Source: Asticcacaulis sp. AC466 (GTDB lineage Bacteria; Pseudomonadota; Alphaproteobacteria; Caulobacterales; Caulobacteraceae). Taken from it: a stretch of 64,000 bases of DNA. Each line of letters opens with the position of its first letter. Positions within the stretch are counted from its first letter, which is position 1. The translations under genes and the position numbers were made by a program. The notes under the pieces were generated by a model. That model saw only the letters and a program-made list of their open reading frames with translations. It did no database searches and was not told where the DNA came from. Positions 35,423-44,836 of this stretch are shown one piece after another. The stretch is taken from positions 62,001 to 126,000 of the forward strand of contig NZ_AWGE01000012.1 of assembly GCF_000495815.1 (NCBI RefSeq). Direction: 5' to 3'.

Positions 35423-36614
35423 CGGGGAGGGCGGCTACACGCCGGCATACCAGCACGAAGATGGCCAAAAGGACTAGAGGCGCTATCGGCAGATGGAGCC
35501 CGACGCTAAACGTCCGCGTCAGAAGGGGCAGGAAAAAGGCCAGCAACAGCACACTCTTCTCCCATGGCCGAAACCCGGTTGTCATGCCGGTGACGGCGAG
35601 CCAGCCGAGAGGCACGGCGCTGATCAACAGATCGTATTTCAGGGAAAACGGCGTGACGAGAAGTGTTGCCGCCACACATAGCGCGCCGAGGGTATAGGCG
35701 TCGGGCTTTCGGGTCAGGGCCAGGTAGGTGAGCGCGCCCAGTATGCCGGTCGCCAGCAGGGCGTGCGCGCCATAGGCGACAGGCAGGGGCGCGCCGTACT
35801 GGCGCAAGGCGGCAAACAGGCTTTGCATGAGGGCCGGATCGACCAGGCCGTTGTTGAGGGTCTGGCTGGCATATTGGCTGTTGGCCCAAAAGGCGGCATA
35901 GGCATCGGTGCCGAAAGCGAGATAGGCGATCACACACAGGGCGGCGGCGCTTAGGCCGGTAGCTAAAAAGGTCTTCCAGCGTCCGGTCACGGCAAAGGCG
36001 AGCGGCAGGACGATGGCCAGTTGCGGTTTGACGACCAGCAGTCCCAGCACCAGCCCGGCCAGGATTGGCCGCCGGTCGGCCAGCCAGAATCCGGTGGCCA
36101 GTATGGCGAGGGTAAGGGCGCCGTTCTGGCCCGTGCTCATATTGATCCAGACGGCCGGAAAGGCGATGAGCGGCATCCATCCGAGAGGGATATCGGCGAC
36201 GCCCTTGAGATAGGCGCGCAAGGCCGCGACACCCGCCGCGGTCGTCACACCCAGCCAGACGCACAGCGCCACGCCGAACGGCAGGAGCGCCAGCGGAAAG
36301 CAGGCCAGCAGATAGGGGGGCGGATAGAAGAAGGCGAGGTAGCCGTGATCGCCACCGAACAGGCTGTTTTCGACCGCGCCGTGAATCTCCGGCCGCCAGG
36401 CGTCGGCAGCATGGCCGGCGAGGGCCAGTTTCGAGGCGGCGTAAAAGCTGAGGAAATCACCGCCGAGCGGATCGGGGGTATGGAAAATGAGGGTATTGGC
36501 GACGCTGATCCATATGGCCGAGGCCAGGAACGCGATCAGGATCATCCAGCCATAGACGCGCGCGCGTTCGGGATTGAGCCAGTTCGCTTCGCGCACGGCG
36601 GTCAGCAAGGACAT
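35373..36614 (-). CDS. GT87-type (DUF2029) polyprenol-linked membrane glycosyltransferase
   Basis: 413 residues from the ATG of MSLLTAVREAN. About ten to twelve membrane segments. Family signatures: an acidic loop after helix 1, GGDFLSFYAASKLALAG, and the Tyr/Pro-rich FFYPPPYLLACFPLALLPF. GT87 enzymes such as mycobacterial PimE use a polyprenyl-phosphate mannose donor at the membrane; the acceptor here is unknown. Its ribosome-binding site (GGAG) lies in the 3' arm of the pyruvate kinase terminator. Confidence 0.75.
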   Translation of the reverse strand: MSLLTAVREANWLNPERARVYGWMILIAFLASAIWISVANTLIFHTPDPLGGDFLSFYAASKLALAGHAADAWRPEIHGAVENSLFGGDHGYLAFFYPPPYLLACFPLALLPFGVALCVWLGVTTAAGVAALRAYLKGVADIPLGWMPLIAFPAVWINMSTGQNGALTLAILATGFWLADRRPILAGLVLGLLVVKPQLAIVLPLAFAVTGRWKTFLATGLSAAALCVIAYLAFGTDAYAAFWANSQYASQTLNNGLVDPALMQSLFAALRQYGAPLPVAYGAHALLATGILGALTYLALTRKPDAYTLGALCVAATLLVTPFSLKYDLLISAVPLGWLAVTGMTTGFRPWEKSVLLLAFFLPLLTRTFSVGLHLPIAPLVLLAIFVLVCRRVAALPVRSAYPWQRLPAAARP

Positions 36615-36647
36615 AAAACAGGCTCCGGATGACGACATCCGGAGCCT
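36615..36647 (-). terminator. Pyruvate kinase terminator that covers the next gene's ribosome-binding site
   Basis: AGGCTCCGGATG and CATCCGGAGCCT make a 12 bp stem with a four-base loop, followed on the minus strand by TGTTTT and then the ATG of the GT87 gene. The GGAG within the second arm is eight bases before that ATG. Confidence 0.85.
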
Positions 36648-36677
36648 AAGACTAAAGCTTTGATTTAACGTAAAGGC

Positions 36678-38138
36678 TTATTCGCCGTCGTCGAACTCGG
36701 CTTCCAGGGCGTTGCTGCGTGAGACGCGGGCGACGCGCAGGGCATTGGTCGAACCCGACTTGCCGAAGGGCATGCCGGCGACGATGACGATATCCTGGCC
36801 CGGCTCGGCGATGCCTTCGGACCGCGCCAGCTTGCTGGCGACGGCAACCGTTTCGGTCATGGAGTGGGTGAGCGGGGTCAACACAGGGTGCACGCCCCAG
36901 GTCAGGGCGAGGCGGCGGGCCGTCTGCATGTTCGGCGTCAGGCCCATGATCGGCGCGGTCGGGCGTTCGCGGGCGACACGCAGGACGGTCGATGACGAAT
37001 TGGTCATGGCGGCGATGGCGGCGGCGTCGATGGTTTGCGCCACCTGACGGGCGGCAGCGGCGATGGCACCGGACGTCGTCTTTTCTGGATCGGGTCGGCG
37101 GCGGTCGGTCATGGTGCGCCAACCGTCATCCTGTTCCACGCGACCGACGATGCGGTCCATGATGGTGACGGCTTCGATCGGGAATTGTCCGGCGGCGGTT
37201 TCAGCCGACAACATGACGGCGTCGGCGCCGTCGAACACGGCCGTGGCGACGTCGGAGGCTTCGGCGCGGGTCGGGGTGGGCGCGGAAATCATCGACTCCA
37301 GCATCTGGGTCGCAACGATGACCGGCTTGCCGGCGGCGCGGGCACATTGCACGATGCGCTTCTGGGCCAGGGGCACTTCTTCTGGCGGCAATTCGACACC
37401 CAGATCGCCACGGGCGACCATGACCGCGTCGGACAGGCGAATGATTTCATCGAGATTGTCGAGCGCCTGCGGCTTTTCGAGCTTTGACAATACCCAGGCG
37501 CGTCCCTGGATGATTTCGCGCGCCTCGATCACGTCTTCGGGGCGCTGCACGAAGGACAGGCCGATATATTCGACGCCGCGCGACAGGGCGAAATCCATAT
37601 CCTCGCGGTCCTTCTTGGTCAGGGCGGGGATAGGCAGAACGACATCCGGCACATTGACGCCCTTACGGTCCGACAGGCGGCCGCCGTTGACGACGATGGT
37701 TTCCAGGTGGTCTTCGCGGACATGGGTGACGCGCAGCTTCAGCTTGCCGTCGTCGAGCAGCAGATGCGATCCGATCTGGGCCGCAGCGATGATTTCCGGA
37801 TGCGGGAGGGTGGCACGGGTCGAATCACCCGGCGTCGGGTTGAGGTCGAGGCGGAACGGCTGGCCATTGGTCAGGACGACCGCGCCGCCCTGGAAACGGC
37901 CGACACGCAGCTTCGGACCCTGGACGTCGGCCAGGATGCCGATTGGATGCTTCGACCGGGCTTCGAGGTCGCGGATCAAATCGATATTGCGACCATGGTC
38001 TTCATGGCTGCCGTGCGAAAAATTGAGCCGGAAAACATCGGCGCCTGCCTGGAACAATTGCGCCAGCATTTCGGCGTTTGAGCTTGCAGGCCCCAGGGTG
38101 GCGACGATCTTGGTTTTGCGGCGGCGTAGGATTTTCAA
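36678..38138 (-). CDS. pyk: Pyruvate kinase
   Basis: 486 residues from a TTG at 38138, preceded by GAGG six bases away; this gives KILRRRKTKIVATLGPASS as N-terminus, like other alphaproteobacterial enzymes. A TTG at 38165 is the longer alternative. Motifs: VFRLNFSHGSHEDH, DVQGPKLRVG, VMVARGDLGVELPPEEVPLAQKRIV (Mg and phosphoenolpyruvate), ATQMLESMI and VMLSAETAAGQFP. Final ATP-forming step of glycolysis and Entner-Doudoroff. TATAAA at about 38151 upstream may be its -10. Confidence 0.95.
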   Translation of the reverse strand: MKILRRRKTKIVATLGPASSNAEMLAQLFQAGADVFRLNFSHGSHEDHGRNIDLIRDLEARSKHPIGILADVQGPKLRVGRFQGGAVVLTNGQPFRLDLNPTPGDSTRATLPHPEIIAAAQIGSHLLLDDGKLKLRVTHVREDHLETIVVNGGRLSDRKGVNVPDVVLPIPALTKKDREDMDFALSRGVEYIGLSFVQRPEDVIEAREIIQGRAWVLSKLEKPQALDNLDEIIRLSDAVMVARGDLGVELPPEEVPLAQKRIVQCARAAGKPVIVATQMLESMISAPTPTRAEASDVATAVFDGADAVMLSAETAAGQFPIEAVTIMDRIVGRVEQDDGWRTMTDRRRPDPEKTTSGAIAAAARQVAQTIDAAAIAAMTNSSSTVLRVARERPTAPIMGLTPNMQTARRLALTWGVHPVLTPLTHSMTETVAVASKLARSEGIAEPGQDIVIVAGMPFGKSGSTNALRVARVSRSNALEAEFDDGE

Positions 38139-38447
38139 AGCGTCCCTCACGGATTTATACGACAATTCAAGGGCTTAGTCTGAACAGCCGATAGCGCTGA
38201 TTTACAAGCGATTTTCGCGTGCGACAAAGCCTCTATTCTCGGAGCGGGTCAAGTCAAAATTTTGTTGCGGGCGCATCAAATGACAGCGCTGTCCATACAA
38301 CAATTTATTATTTGGGTGAGAAAGGCGCGTTTGAATCACCGGCCGGGCGTCGCCGTCTTGTCAGACAATTCATTCCAATATACCGTCACCGTATTGCTCA
38401 ATGCAGAATTGCTGCACTGCGCAATAGTTTTCATTTGCCAAGCAACG

Positions 38448-38468
38448 CAAAAATGCGCTTTTTGCAAT
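38448..38468 (+). promoter_or_regulatory. Inverted repeat in the leader of the hexose transporter
   Basis: GCAAAAA TGCGC TTTTTGC can fold as a hairpin about 70 bp before the transporter start. The wider gap 38139-38534 has no gene; it also contains TTGC-N8-GCAA at 38409-38424. Either may bind a regulator; none is recognised. Confidence 0.35.
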
Positions 38469-38534
38469 TTGATTTATTTAATCGGTGGGGGCTAGGTAGC
38501 GCCTTTCCACCCATAAACATCGTACAGGGGTAAC

Positions 38535-39896
38535 ATGTCCGAATCCAAAGCCGCAGCCAAGCCAGGAGGCAGTGGCCTCGTATTGGCGGTTGTCTATGTC
38601 ACCGTGCTCTTCTTCATATGGGCGCTGGTCACCAATCTCCTCGATCCGCTCCTGAAGGCCATGAAGACGGTCTTCACGCTCAACAACCTCGAAGCCAACC
38701 TGACCGGTTTCGCCTTCTTCATCGCCTACGGGGTCATGTCCTTCCCGTCGGCGGCGCTCATGTCCAAGATTGGTTACGCCAAGTCCGTCATCGTCGGCCT
38801 TCTCGGCATTCTGGTCGGCTGCCTGATCGCGTTGGCTGCCACCAAGATCAAGGTCTACCCGGTCTTCCTGGTCGCCCTGTTCACCATGGCGTCGGGCGTC
38901 ACCCTGCTTCAGGTGGCCGCCAATCCGCTGATCGCCACGCTTGGGGATGCCAAGAGCTCGCACTTCCGCCTTAACCTGTCGCAAGCCTTCAACTCGCTTG
39001 GCGCTGCGTGCGGCCTGTTCTTCGGCGCACAATTCCTGCTCGGCGGTGACATTTTCAAGCCGGACGTGGTCGTTACCGACGCACTTCGCGCTGAGACCCT
39101 GTCCTTTGTCGGCAATGTCTATCTGTACATCGCGCTGGCTCTGGCCGCCTTTATCGTCGCCATCTGGATGGTCCGTCAGCGTATCAGCGATGCCGCGCCA
39201 AAGATGGGCCAGACCATTTCCCCCTTCCTGGCATTGAAGTCCAAGTGGGCCAATCTGGGCGCCATCGGCATCTTCCTGTATGTCGGCGCCGAAGTTGCCA
39301 TCTCGCTGAACCTTCTGTTGTTCCTCGAGCAATCCAACATCCTCAACATTCCGGCGCAGATGGCCGGTAAGCTGACCACCTTCTATATGCTGTTCGCCAT
39401 GATCGGCCGCTTTGCCGGCTCGGCCTTCCTGCGCTTTGTGAAAGGCTATGTCATGCTTGGCGTCTTCGCCGTTGGCGCCATCATCCTTTGTGGCCTGATC
39501 ATTGCCTCCAATGGCTCGCACCCGACCGACCTGCATCAGGTCATGACCGTGCCGTTCGTCGGCGTGTCGATGGAACTGACCACCGGCGTCTATATCGGCT
39601 TCGCCGCCCTGCTGGTTGGTCTGTTTAACTCGATCATGTTCCCGACTATCTTCACCCTGACGCTTGAGCGTTCGACCGCGCCGACGTCGGCCACGTCGGG
39701 CCTGCTCGTCATGGCGATCGTTGGCGGCGCGTTCCTGCCGCTGGTCTTCGCTCAGATCGCTGACATGACCGGCAGCCGTCAACTGGGCTTCATCGCTCCG
39801 CTGATCTGCTACATCTACGTTCTGTGGTTTGCCTTCGCCTCCAAGTCCGCGCCGATCCACGCGATCGACGAAGACGTGGTTGCCGGCGGTCACTAA
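38535..39896 (+). CDS. Glucose/galactose MFS transporter (FucP/GluP type)
   Basis: 453 residues, twelve helices. Motifs of the FGHS family: FFIWALVTNLLDPLLKAMKTVF, FFIAYGVMSFPSAALMSKIGY, LLQVAANPLIATLG and SHFRLNLSQAFNSLGAACG, and the late NSIMFPTIFTLTLE. It is related to the fucose symporter at 30017 but of the glucose/galactose type (as in Brucella GluP). A proton symporter for a hexose is expected. Followed by a terminator and a sugar kinase, so it may supply that kinase. Confidence 0.85.
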   Translation: MSESKAAAKPGGSGLVLAVVYVTVLFFIWALVTNLLDPLLKAMKTVFTLNNLEANLTGFAFFIAYGVMSFPSAALMSKIGYAKSVIVGLLGILVGCLIALAATKIKVYPVFLVALFTMASGVTLLQVAANPLIATLGDAKSSHFRLNLSQAFNSLGAACGLFFGAQFLLGGDIFKPDVVVTDALRAETLSFVGNVYLYIALALAAFIVAIWMVRQRISDAAPKMGQTISPFLALKSKWANLGAIGIFLYVGAEVAISLNLLLFLEQSNILNIPAQMAGKLTTFYMLFAMIGRFAGSAFLRFVKGYVMLGVFAVGAIILCGLIIASNGSHPTDLHQVMTVPFVGVSMELTTGVYIGFAALLVGLFNSIMFPTIFTLTLERSTAPTSATSGLLVMAIVGGAFLPLVFAQIADMTGSRQLGFIAPLICYIYVLWFAFASKSAPIHAIDEDVVAGGH

Positions 39897-39907
39897 GACG
39901 ACGGTCA

Positions 39908-39946
39908 CCCTCCGAAGGCGCAAATACGCTTTCGGAGGGTATTTTT
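39908..39946 (+). terminator. Terminator after the hexose transporter
   Basis: CCCTCCGAAGGCG and CGCTTTCGGAGGG pair over CAAATA, followed by TATTTTT. Confidence 0.85.
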
Positions 39947-39981
39947 ATGAATAAATATAAGAAATTATTGGGTTAAGACCT

Positions 39982-40911
39982 ATGCTATATGTGGGCGTTG
40001 ACTTTGGCGGCACCAAGATTGAAGCCGCCGCGCTATCCGCTGAAGGGGCGTTTCTGGCCCGCCATCGCGAAGCGAATCCCGGCAACTATGCCGCCGCCCT
40101 TAAGGTCGTATGTAACCTGATTGCCCGCGTCGAAAGCGAAGCCAAGCAGGCCGATCCGTCGCTGGCCAACCGTATAGCCACCATAGGCGTCGGTGCGCCG
40201 GGGTCCGTCAGTCCGAAAACCGGCGTAATGCGTAACGCCAATTCGGTCTGGCTGAACGGCAAGACCTTTCGCGAAGATCTCGAAAGCGCGCTGCGGCGGC
40301 CGGTCAAGCTCGCCAACGACGCCAATTGTCTGGCCCTGTCCGAAGCCATCGACGGGGCGGCGAAAGGCCATACCAATGTTTTTGCGATTATTGTCGGGAC
40401 CGGCTGCGGTGGCGGCATCGTCATCAACCATCACCTGATCGAAGGCGCCAACGGTCTGGCCGGCGAGTGGGGCCACATCCCCCTGCCGTGGCCGAGCGCG
40501 GAAGAACTGTCTGCGCCGCAATGCTGGTGCGGGTTGCGCGGCTGCCTGGAGACCTGGGTGTCCGGGACCGGCTTCGCCCGCGATTTCCAAGCGGTGACAG
40601 GGCGGGCGCAAAAAGGCGAGGAGATCATCGCCGCCATGCGGGCCGGTGACCCGGAGGCCGAAGCGGCGTTCGATCGCCTGATGGATCGGCTGGGGCGCGG
40701 CATGGCGATCATTGTCAATACCTTGGACCCTGACGCCTTCGTCTTTGGCGGGGGACTGAGCAATGTTAAGGAAATCTACGAGCGCTTGCCGGGCAAGATT
40801 CGTCCCTATGTATTTAGCGACACCTGGCGCGCCGATCTGTTCCCGGCCAAGTGGGGGGATAGTTCGGGCGTCCGTGGCGCCGCCTACCTGTGGAAACAGG
40901 GTGGACTTTAA
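39982..40911 (+). CDS. ROK-family sugar kinase (fructokinase/glucokinase type)
   Basis: 309 residues. ATP motif GVDFGGTKIEAAAL at the start, GVGAPGSVS, ANDANCLALSEA with the catalytic Asp (about residue 114), GTGCGGGIV, and the zinc-binding CXCGXXGCXE as CWCGLRGCLETWVSG (about 184-198). The close spacing and GEWGH fit Mak fructokinase or NagK; the exact hexose cannot be told. It follows the hexose transporter and directly precedes a secreted esterase (4 bp gap). Confidence 0.85.
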   Translation: MLYVGVDFGGTKIEAAALSAEGAFLARHREANPGNYAAALKVVCNLIARVESEAKQADPSLANRIATIGVGAPGSVSPKTGVMRNANSVWLNGKTFREDLESALRRPVKLANDANCLALSEAIDGAAKGHTNVFAIIVGTGCGGGIVINHHLIEGANGLAGEWGHIPLPWPSAEELSAPQCWCGLRGCLETWVSGTGFARDFQAVTGRAQKGEEIIAAMRAGDPEAEAAFDRLMDRLGRGMAIIVNTLDPDAFVFGGGLSNVKEIYERLPGKIRPYVFSDTWRADLFPAKWGDSSGVRGAAYLWKQGGL

Positions 40912-40915
40912 GACC

Positions 40916-42670
40916 ATGACCTGGCGCCCCTGGCTTTTGGCCTTCCAATGTCTGGTGGCGTCTGTGTTTATCGCCCTACCATGTCAGGCGCAAACCTCAG
41001 CACAGGCCCAGACTGAGGCACAGACTCAGGGCGGGGCGCCGCTTCCGCCCGCCCGCTATCATGTTGTCATTCCGGGCAAGGGAACGGCCAAAAAGAAGAC
41101 GGTCGCGCCCGCAACGCCAGCTTTGTCGGTGCCCGAAACGGTCCAGCCGGAGGCAATCCAGACTCTCTCCGAACCGCCGCCGCCCGTGAAGGCGGTTCAG
41201 GGCGGCCCTCAACCCGACGTCATCGTCCCCATTACCGGCGGTCAGCTTGGCGGCCAGGCCCTGCCTGACGGCACCTTTGCGTTCAAGGCCGTGCCGTTCG
41301 CCAGCCCGCCAACCGGCAGCCTGCGCTGGACGGCGCCCCGCGATGTCGCCGCCTGGTCGGGCGTGCGCTTTAGCCCGGACAGCGCGCCGGCCTGTCTGCA
41401 ACTGTCCTATGGCTGGAACGCGGCGGCATCGAAACGCAGCTCCGAAGACTGCCTCTATCTCGAAATCCGTACCGCCTCGCTGAACCATACGGCGCGCAAG
41501 CCCGTCATGGTCTTTATCCATGGCGGCGCCAACCGGGCCGGCGCAGGGGATGGCACCATCTTTTCGGCGCTCGGCCGCAAGGATGTGGTGCTGGTGTCGC
41601 TGCAATACCGGCTGGGCGTGTTTGGCTTCCTGTCGCATCCGGCCTTGACGGCGGAGCAGGGCGGCGCATCGGGCAATTATGCCCTCATGGATCAGATCAA
41701 GGCGCTGCAATGGGTGCGTGACAATATCGCCAGCTTCGGCGGCGACCCTGATAATGTGACGATCTTCGGCCATAGCGCCGGCGGCCAGGATGTCGGGCTT
41801 TTGATGGCCAGCCCATTGGCGCGCGGCCTGTTCCATAAGGCCATTGAGGAAAGCGGCACGCCACAGTTCGGCTTTGGTGCCCGCACCCTGGCGCAGAACG
41901 AGGCGCTGGGTGTGGAATTGGCGGAAAGGTTCAGCAAGGACCCGGCCGACAGCGCCAAGGCCCTGGCCGATTTGCGCCGCGCGCCCGCCATGGCCTTGCA
42001 GACGGCGGGAGACGCGCTTCATCCGCACATGGAAGACACAGGCTTTATCTGGGATGCCGCCATAGTCGATGGCCGCGTCTTGCCGAAATCGCCGGCGGAT
42101 ATTTTCAAAGCCGGTGAGGGGGCGCCCGTGCCGCTGATCATCGGGGTTTCGGCGCGCGAACTGACCCTGGCCGATGTCAATGCCTCGCTCTACGGATCGA
42201 TCGCGACGCGTTTTGGTGAGCAGCGCGGCAAGGTCCTGCGTTTTTACAAGCTCGACGTCAGCAAGACGCCTAAGCCGGATGAGGTTCTGGGCGATGTCAC
42301 CCTGCAATTGTCGACTGACATCATGCTGCGCTGTCCGTCCGACTGGATGGCGCGCCAGGCGACACGCAACGGCCAGACCGCCTATCTCTATCAGCTCGAT
42401 GTCGATTCCGACCCGAAAGGTACGGTCCATCACGGATCGGAACTCGCCTTCGTGTTCAATGAGCGCCCGAAAGGCGTCAAGTCCGACCGCTGGCCGCCCC
42501 TGATGGACTATTGGGTGCAGTTCGCCACGACCGGCGATCCGAACGGCAAGCACCGCGACGACTGGCCGGCCTATGGTCACAAGGGCCGCTATATCGAATT
42601 TACGAAAAAGGGTGGCAAGACCCATGACGGCATGCGTGCCGACATGTGCGCCGTGCTGGACCAGCCCTAG
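40916..42670 (+). CDS. Secreted carboxylesterase, type B
   Basis: 584 residues from the ATG of MTWRPWLLAF; an upstream in-frame ATG at 40763 lies inside the kinase gene. Signal peptide ends near PCQAQ; a Gln/Ala-rich and then Pro-rich linker spans about 22-95. The alpha/beta-hydrolase domain has SEDCLYLEIRT, oxyanion loop FIHGGANRAG, nucleophile Ser in FGHSAGGQD and His in VHHGSELAFVF. Substrates are carboxylic esters, perhaps acetylated or feruloylated sugars given the carbohydrate setting, but that is inference. Confidence 0.85.
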   Translation: MTWRPWLLAFQCLVASVFIALPCQAQTSAQAQTEAQTQGGAPLPPARYHVVIPGKGTAKKKTVAPATPALSVPETVQPEAIQTLSEPPPPVKAVQGGPQPDVIVPITGGQLGGQALPDGTFAFKAVPFASPPTGSLRWTAPRDVAAWSGVRFSPDSAPACLQLSYGWNAAASKRSSEDCLYLEIRTASLNHTARKPVMVFIHGGANRAGAGDGTIFSALGRKDVVLVSLQYRLGVFGFLSHPALTAEQGGASGNYALMDQIKALQWVRDNIASFGGDPDNVTIFGHSAGGQDVGLLMASPLARGLFHKAIEESGTPQFGFGARTLAQNEALGVELAERFSKDPADSAKALADLRRAPAMALQTAGDALHPHMEDTGFIWDAAIVDGRVLPKSPADIFKAGEGAPVPLIIGVSARELTLADVNASLYGSIATRFGEQRGKVLRFYKLDVSKTPKPDEVLGDVTLQLSTDIMLRCPSDWMARQATRNGQTAYLYQLDVDSDPKGTVHHGSELAFVFNERPKGVKSDRWPPLMDYWVQFATTGDPNGKHRDDWPAYGHKGRYIEFTKKGGKTHDGMRADMCAVLDQP

Positions 42671-42730
42671 TCGCCTGTTGTCAGGGCAGGGTCGGAGGCG
42701 TATAATATGGCCTCTAGGCGAGACTTTCCC

Positions 42731-43003
42731 ATGCGCAACGATCCTTCAAAACCCTGGTTTGCCCCGAAGCGCTACGGCTATGGTGCCGGCCTGCCCATAG
42801 CCTGGCAAGGATGGGCCCTCATCGCTGGTTATTTTCTGATTTTTATCGGCGCAATCAACTTTTCTGAACAGGATAAGCCTGGGTCCACCTTCATGTCTGT
42901 GGTGGGTATGGCAATCTTAGGCGTCGCAACGGTTGCCTTCGTCTTGATCTGCGCCGCGAAGACCAAGGGCGGGTGGCGCTGGCGGTGGGGCGGCAAGCCG
43001 TAG
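42731..43003 (+). CDS. Small two-helix membrane protein
   Basis: 90 residues from the ATG of MRNDPSKPWF (an ATG at 42707 would add eight residues). It has a conserved-looking N-terminus PWFAPKRYGYGAGLPIAWQGW, then two membrane helices (ALIAGYFLIFIGAI; SVVGMAILGVATVAFVLICAA) and a basic tail GGWRWRWGGKP. Proteins of this kind are common in Caulobacterales and Sphingomonadales; no function is known to me. It lies 45 bp before ybgC. Confidence 0.65.
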   Translation: MRNDPSKPWFAPKRYGYGAGLPIAWQGWALIAGYFLIFIGAINFSEQDKPGSTFMSVVGMAILGVATVAFVLICAAKTKGGWRWRWGGKP

Positions 43004-43048
43004 CGGTTCCGTCTTTCTTTTCCGGCTCGATCTCATTAGAACAGCGGC

Positions 43049-43507
43049 ATGAGCACTGAATTCCCGCTGTCTGGCCAGATCATCGGCGATGAGCACCATC
43101 TGCCCGTCCGTATCTATTATGAGGACACCGATTTTTCGGGCGTCGTCTACCATGCCAATTACCTGAAGTATTTCGAACGCGGGCGGTCTGAATATATGCG
43201 CCTGCTGGGCGTTCACCATCACCAGCTGGCGGCGCTTGACGAGCCCTTGGCCTTTGCGGTTAGCGACATCCGGATCAAATACCGGGCGCCGGTGCGTATC
43301 GATGACCTGGTCGTCGTCAAGAGCCGGCTTTTGAGCGCGCGCGGGGCCAGTTTCGTCATCCAGCAATGGATTGAACGCGACGGTCTGTGCGTCGCTGACG
43401 GTGAGGTGACGGTCGTATGTATAGACCTCAAGGGCCGTCCGCGTCGTATGGCAAAACCCCTGCTCGACGCTATAAAGCCACAGGTTTCCGTGCGAAAAGC
43501 GCTGTAG
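43049..43507 (+). CDS. ybgC: Tol-Pal-associated acyl-CoA thioesterase YbgC
   Basis: 152 residues. Hotdog-fold thioesterase with the active-site block YYEDTDFSGVVYHANYLKYFERGR, including Asp and the Tyr/His-Ala-Asn motif, and FAVSDIRIKYRAP. YbgC hydrolyses acyl-CoA or acyl-ACP and is usually the first gene of the tol-pal operon, as here. The tolQ start follows after 107 bp. Confidence 0.92.
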   Translation: MSTEFPLSGQIIGDEHHLPVRIYYEDTDFSGVVYHANYLKYFERGRSEYMRLLGVHHHQLAALDEPLAFAVSDIRIKYRAPVRIDDLVVVKSRLLSARGASFVIQQWIERDGLCVADGEVTVVCIDLKGRPRRMAKPLLDAIKPQVSVRKAL

Positions 43508-43614
43508 AAAAGCCATTTTTGTGGCCAGGTGCCATAGAAATGTCGCCGTTTGTCGTGCAAGGTGCGCCATATTATGGATTCACTATTCCGATTAACTCTT
43601 ATTGGGGATGCGAC

Positions 43615-44340
43615 ATGAGCGTAAGTTCCGCCGCCAGTTCAGCTTCTGGAAACGCTTCAAGCGCTTTGGACTTCATCAATCTTTTCATGCACGCCGATAT
43701 CGTGGTGAAAATCATCATGATCGGCCTGGCTCTGGCGTCCTTGTGGTCCTGGGGCATCATTATTCAGAAGGTCATGGCCTTCGGCCGCGCCAACAAGGAG
43801 GCCGACGCCTTCGAAGGGGCGCTGAATTCCGGCCGGGCGCTTGACGATATTGCCGCGACCCTGGGCACCCAGCCGAAGGAGCCGTTGCAAAAGTTGCTGG
43901 TGATCGTCACCAGTTCCTGGCGCGACTACAAGGGCAAGACGATGAGCGCCGTCCAGGGCGACCTGTTGATCGCCCAGGCGGATCGCGAACTGAACCACGT
44001 CATCGCCAATGAGGCCGACACTATCGAAGACGGTCTGTCGGTCCTGGCCGTCATCGCCACGGCTTCGCCGTTCGTAGGTCTCTTCGGCACGGTCTGGGGC
44101 ATCATGAACGCCTTTTCGGCCATTGCCTCTCAGGGCGACACCAACCTGACGACTGTCGCCCCGGCCATTTCCGAAGCCTTGTTCGCCACGGCCATGGGGT
44201 TGTTTGCCGCCATCCCGGCCTATATTGCCTTCAACCTGTTCAACGCCAAGGTCGCGCGGTTCTCGTCGCGCATGGAAGGCTTTGCCGATGAACTTATGGT
44301 CTCGTTGACCCGCCGTCTCGGCGACAAGCTGGGGGGCTGA
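43615..44340 (+). CDS. tolQ: Tol-Pal system proton-channel subunit TolQ
   Basis: 241 residues from the ATG of MSVSSAASSA; the longer frame from 43417 overlaps ybgC and is not credible. Three membrane helices: about 22-42 (VVKIIMIGLALASLWSWGII), then after the long cytoplasmic loop the pair around TASPFVGLFGTVWGIMNAF (about 146-165) and ISEALFATAMGLFAAIPAYIAFN. With TolR it forms the proton-driven motor that energises TolA at division sites. It lies 3 bp from tolR. Confidence 0.96.
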   Translation: MSVSSAASSASGNASSALDFINLFMHADIVVKIIMIGLALASLWSWGIIIQKVMAFGRANKEADAFEGALNSGRALDDIAATLGTQPKEPLQKLLVIVTSSWRDYKGKTMSAVQGDLLIAQADRELNHVIANEADTIEDGLSVLAVIATASPFVGLFGTVWGIMNAFSAIASQGDTNLTTVAPAISEALFATAMGLFAAIPAYIAFNLFNAKVARFSSRMEGFADELMVSLTRRLGDKLGG

Positions 44341-44343
44341 TCC

Positions 44344-44832
44344 ATGGCCATGGGAGGTTCAGGCGGAAGCGGTGCCAAGCGTCGCGGCCGCCGTCGCGGC
44401 CGCCGCGCCGCCTTGTCGGAAATCAACGTCACACCGATGGTCGACGTGATGCTGGTGTTGTTGATCATCTTCATGATCTCCGCGCCGTTGCTCAATTCCG
44501 GTATCAAGATCGAATTGCCGAAAACCGAAGCCGCCGCCCTGAAGGATCAGGGCGATCCGATCACCGTGTCGGTGGATAAGGATGGCAATATCTACGTCAA
44601 TGACGATCCGGCGAGTTACGAACAGATGGCCCCGCGTATCGAAGCCATGACGCGTGGCGACACCGATACGCCTATCTATGTGCGTGGCGCAGGCGCCGCG
44701 TCTTGGGATGCCGTCGCCAAGGTGATGGGCAAGCTGTCGACTGCGGGCTTCGTCAAGATCAATCTCGTGACCGATACCCTGGGCGGCAAGAGCGCGACCT
44801 CTGCTTCCCAGACGGCGGCGGTGACGCAATAG
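44344..44832 (+). CDS. tolR: Tol-Pal system protein TolR
   Basis: 162 residues. A basic Gly/Arg-rich N-terminus (KRRGRRRGRRAA) precedes INVTPMVDVMLVLLIIFMISAP, the single membrane helix with the essential Asp. The periplasmic ExbD/TolR domain follows (about 50-145) and ends in an Ala/Ser/Thr tail. Couples proton flow through TolQ to TolA. Confidence 0.96.
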   Translation: MAMGGSGGSGAKRRGRRRGRRAALSEINVTPMVDVMLVLLIIFMISAPLLNSGIKIELPKTEAAALKDQGDPITVSVDKDGNIYVNDDPASYEQMAPRIEAMTRGDTDTPIYVRGAGAASWDAVAKVMGKLSTAGFVKINLVTDTLGGKSATSASQTAAVTQ

Positions 44833-44836
44833 ACGC

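Noticed and set aside
38478-39923. Open frame of 481 codons antisense to the hexose transporter
   Set aside because: Highly charged, Gln/Gly-rich composition typical of shadows of membrane-protein genes; no recognisable domain.
40997-42625. Open frame of 542 codons antisense to the carboxylesterase
   Set aside because: The esterase on the plus strand has a signal peptide and intact catalytic motifs; the antisense frame has none.
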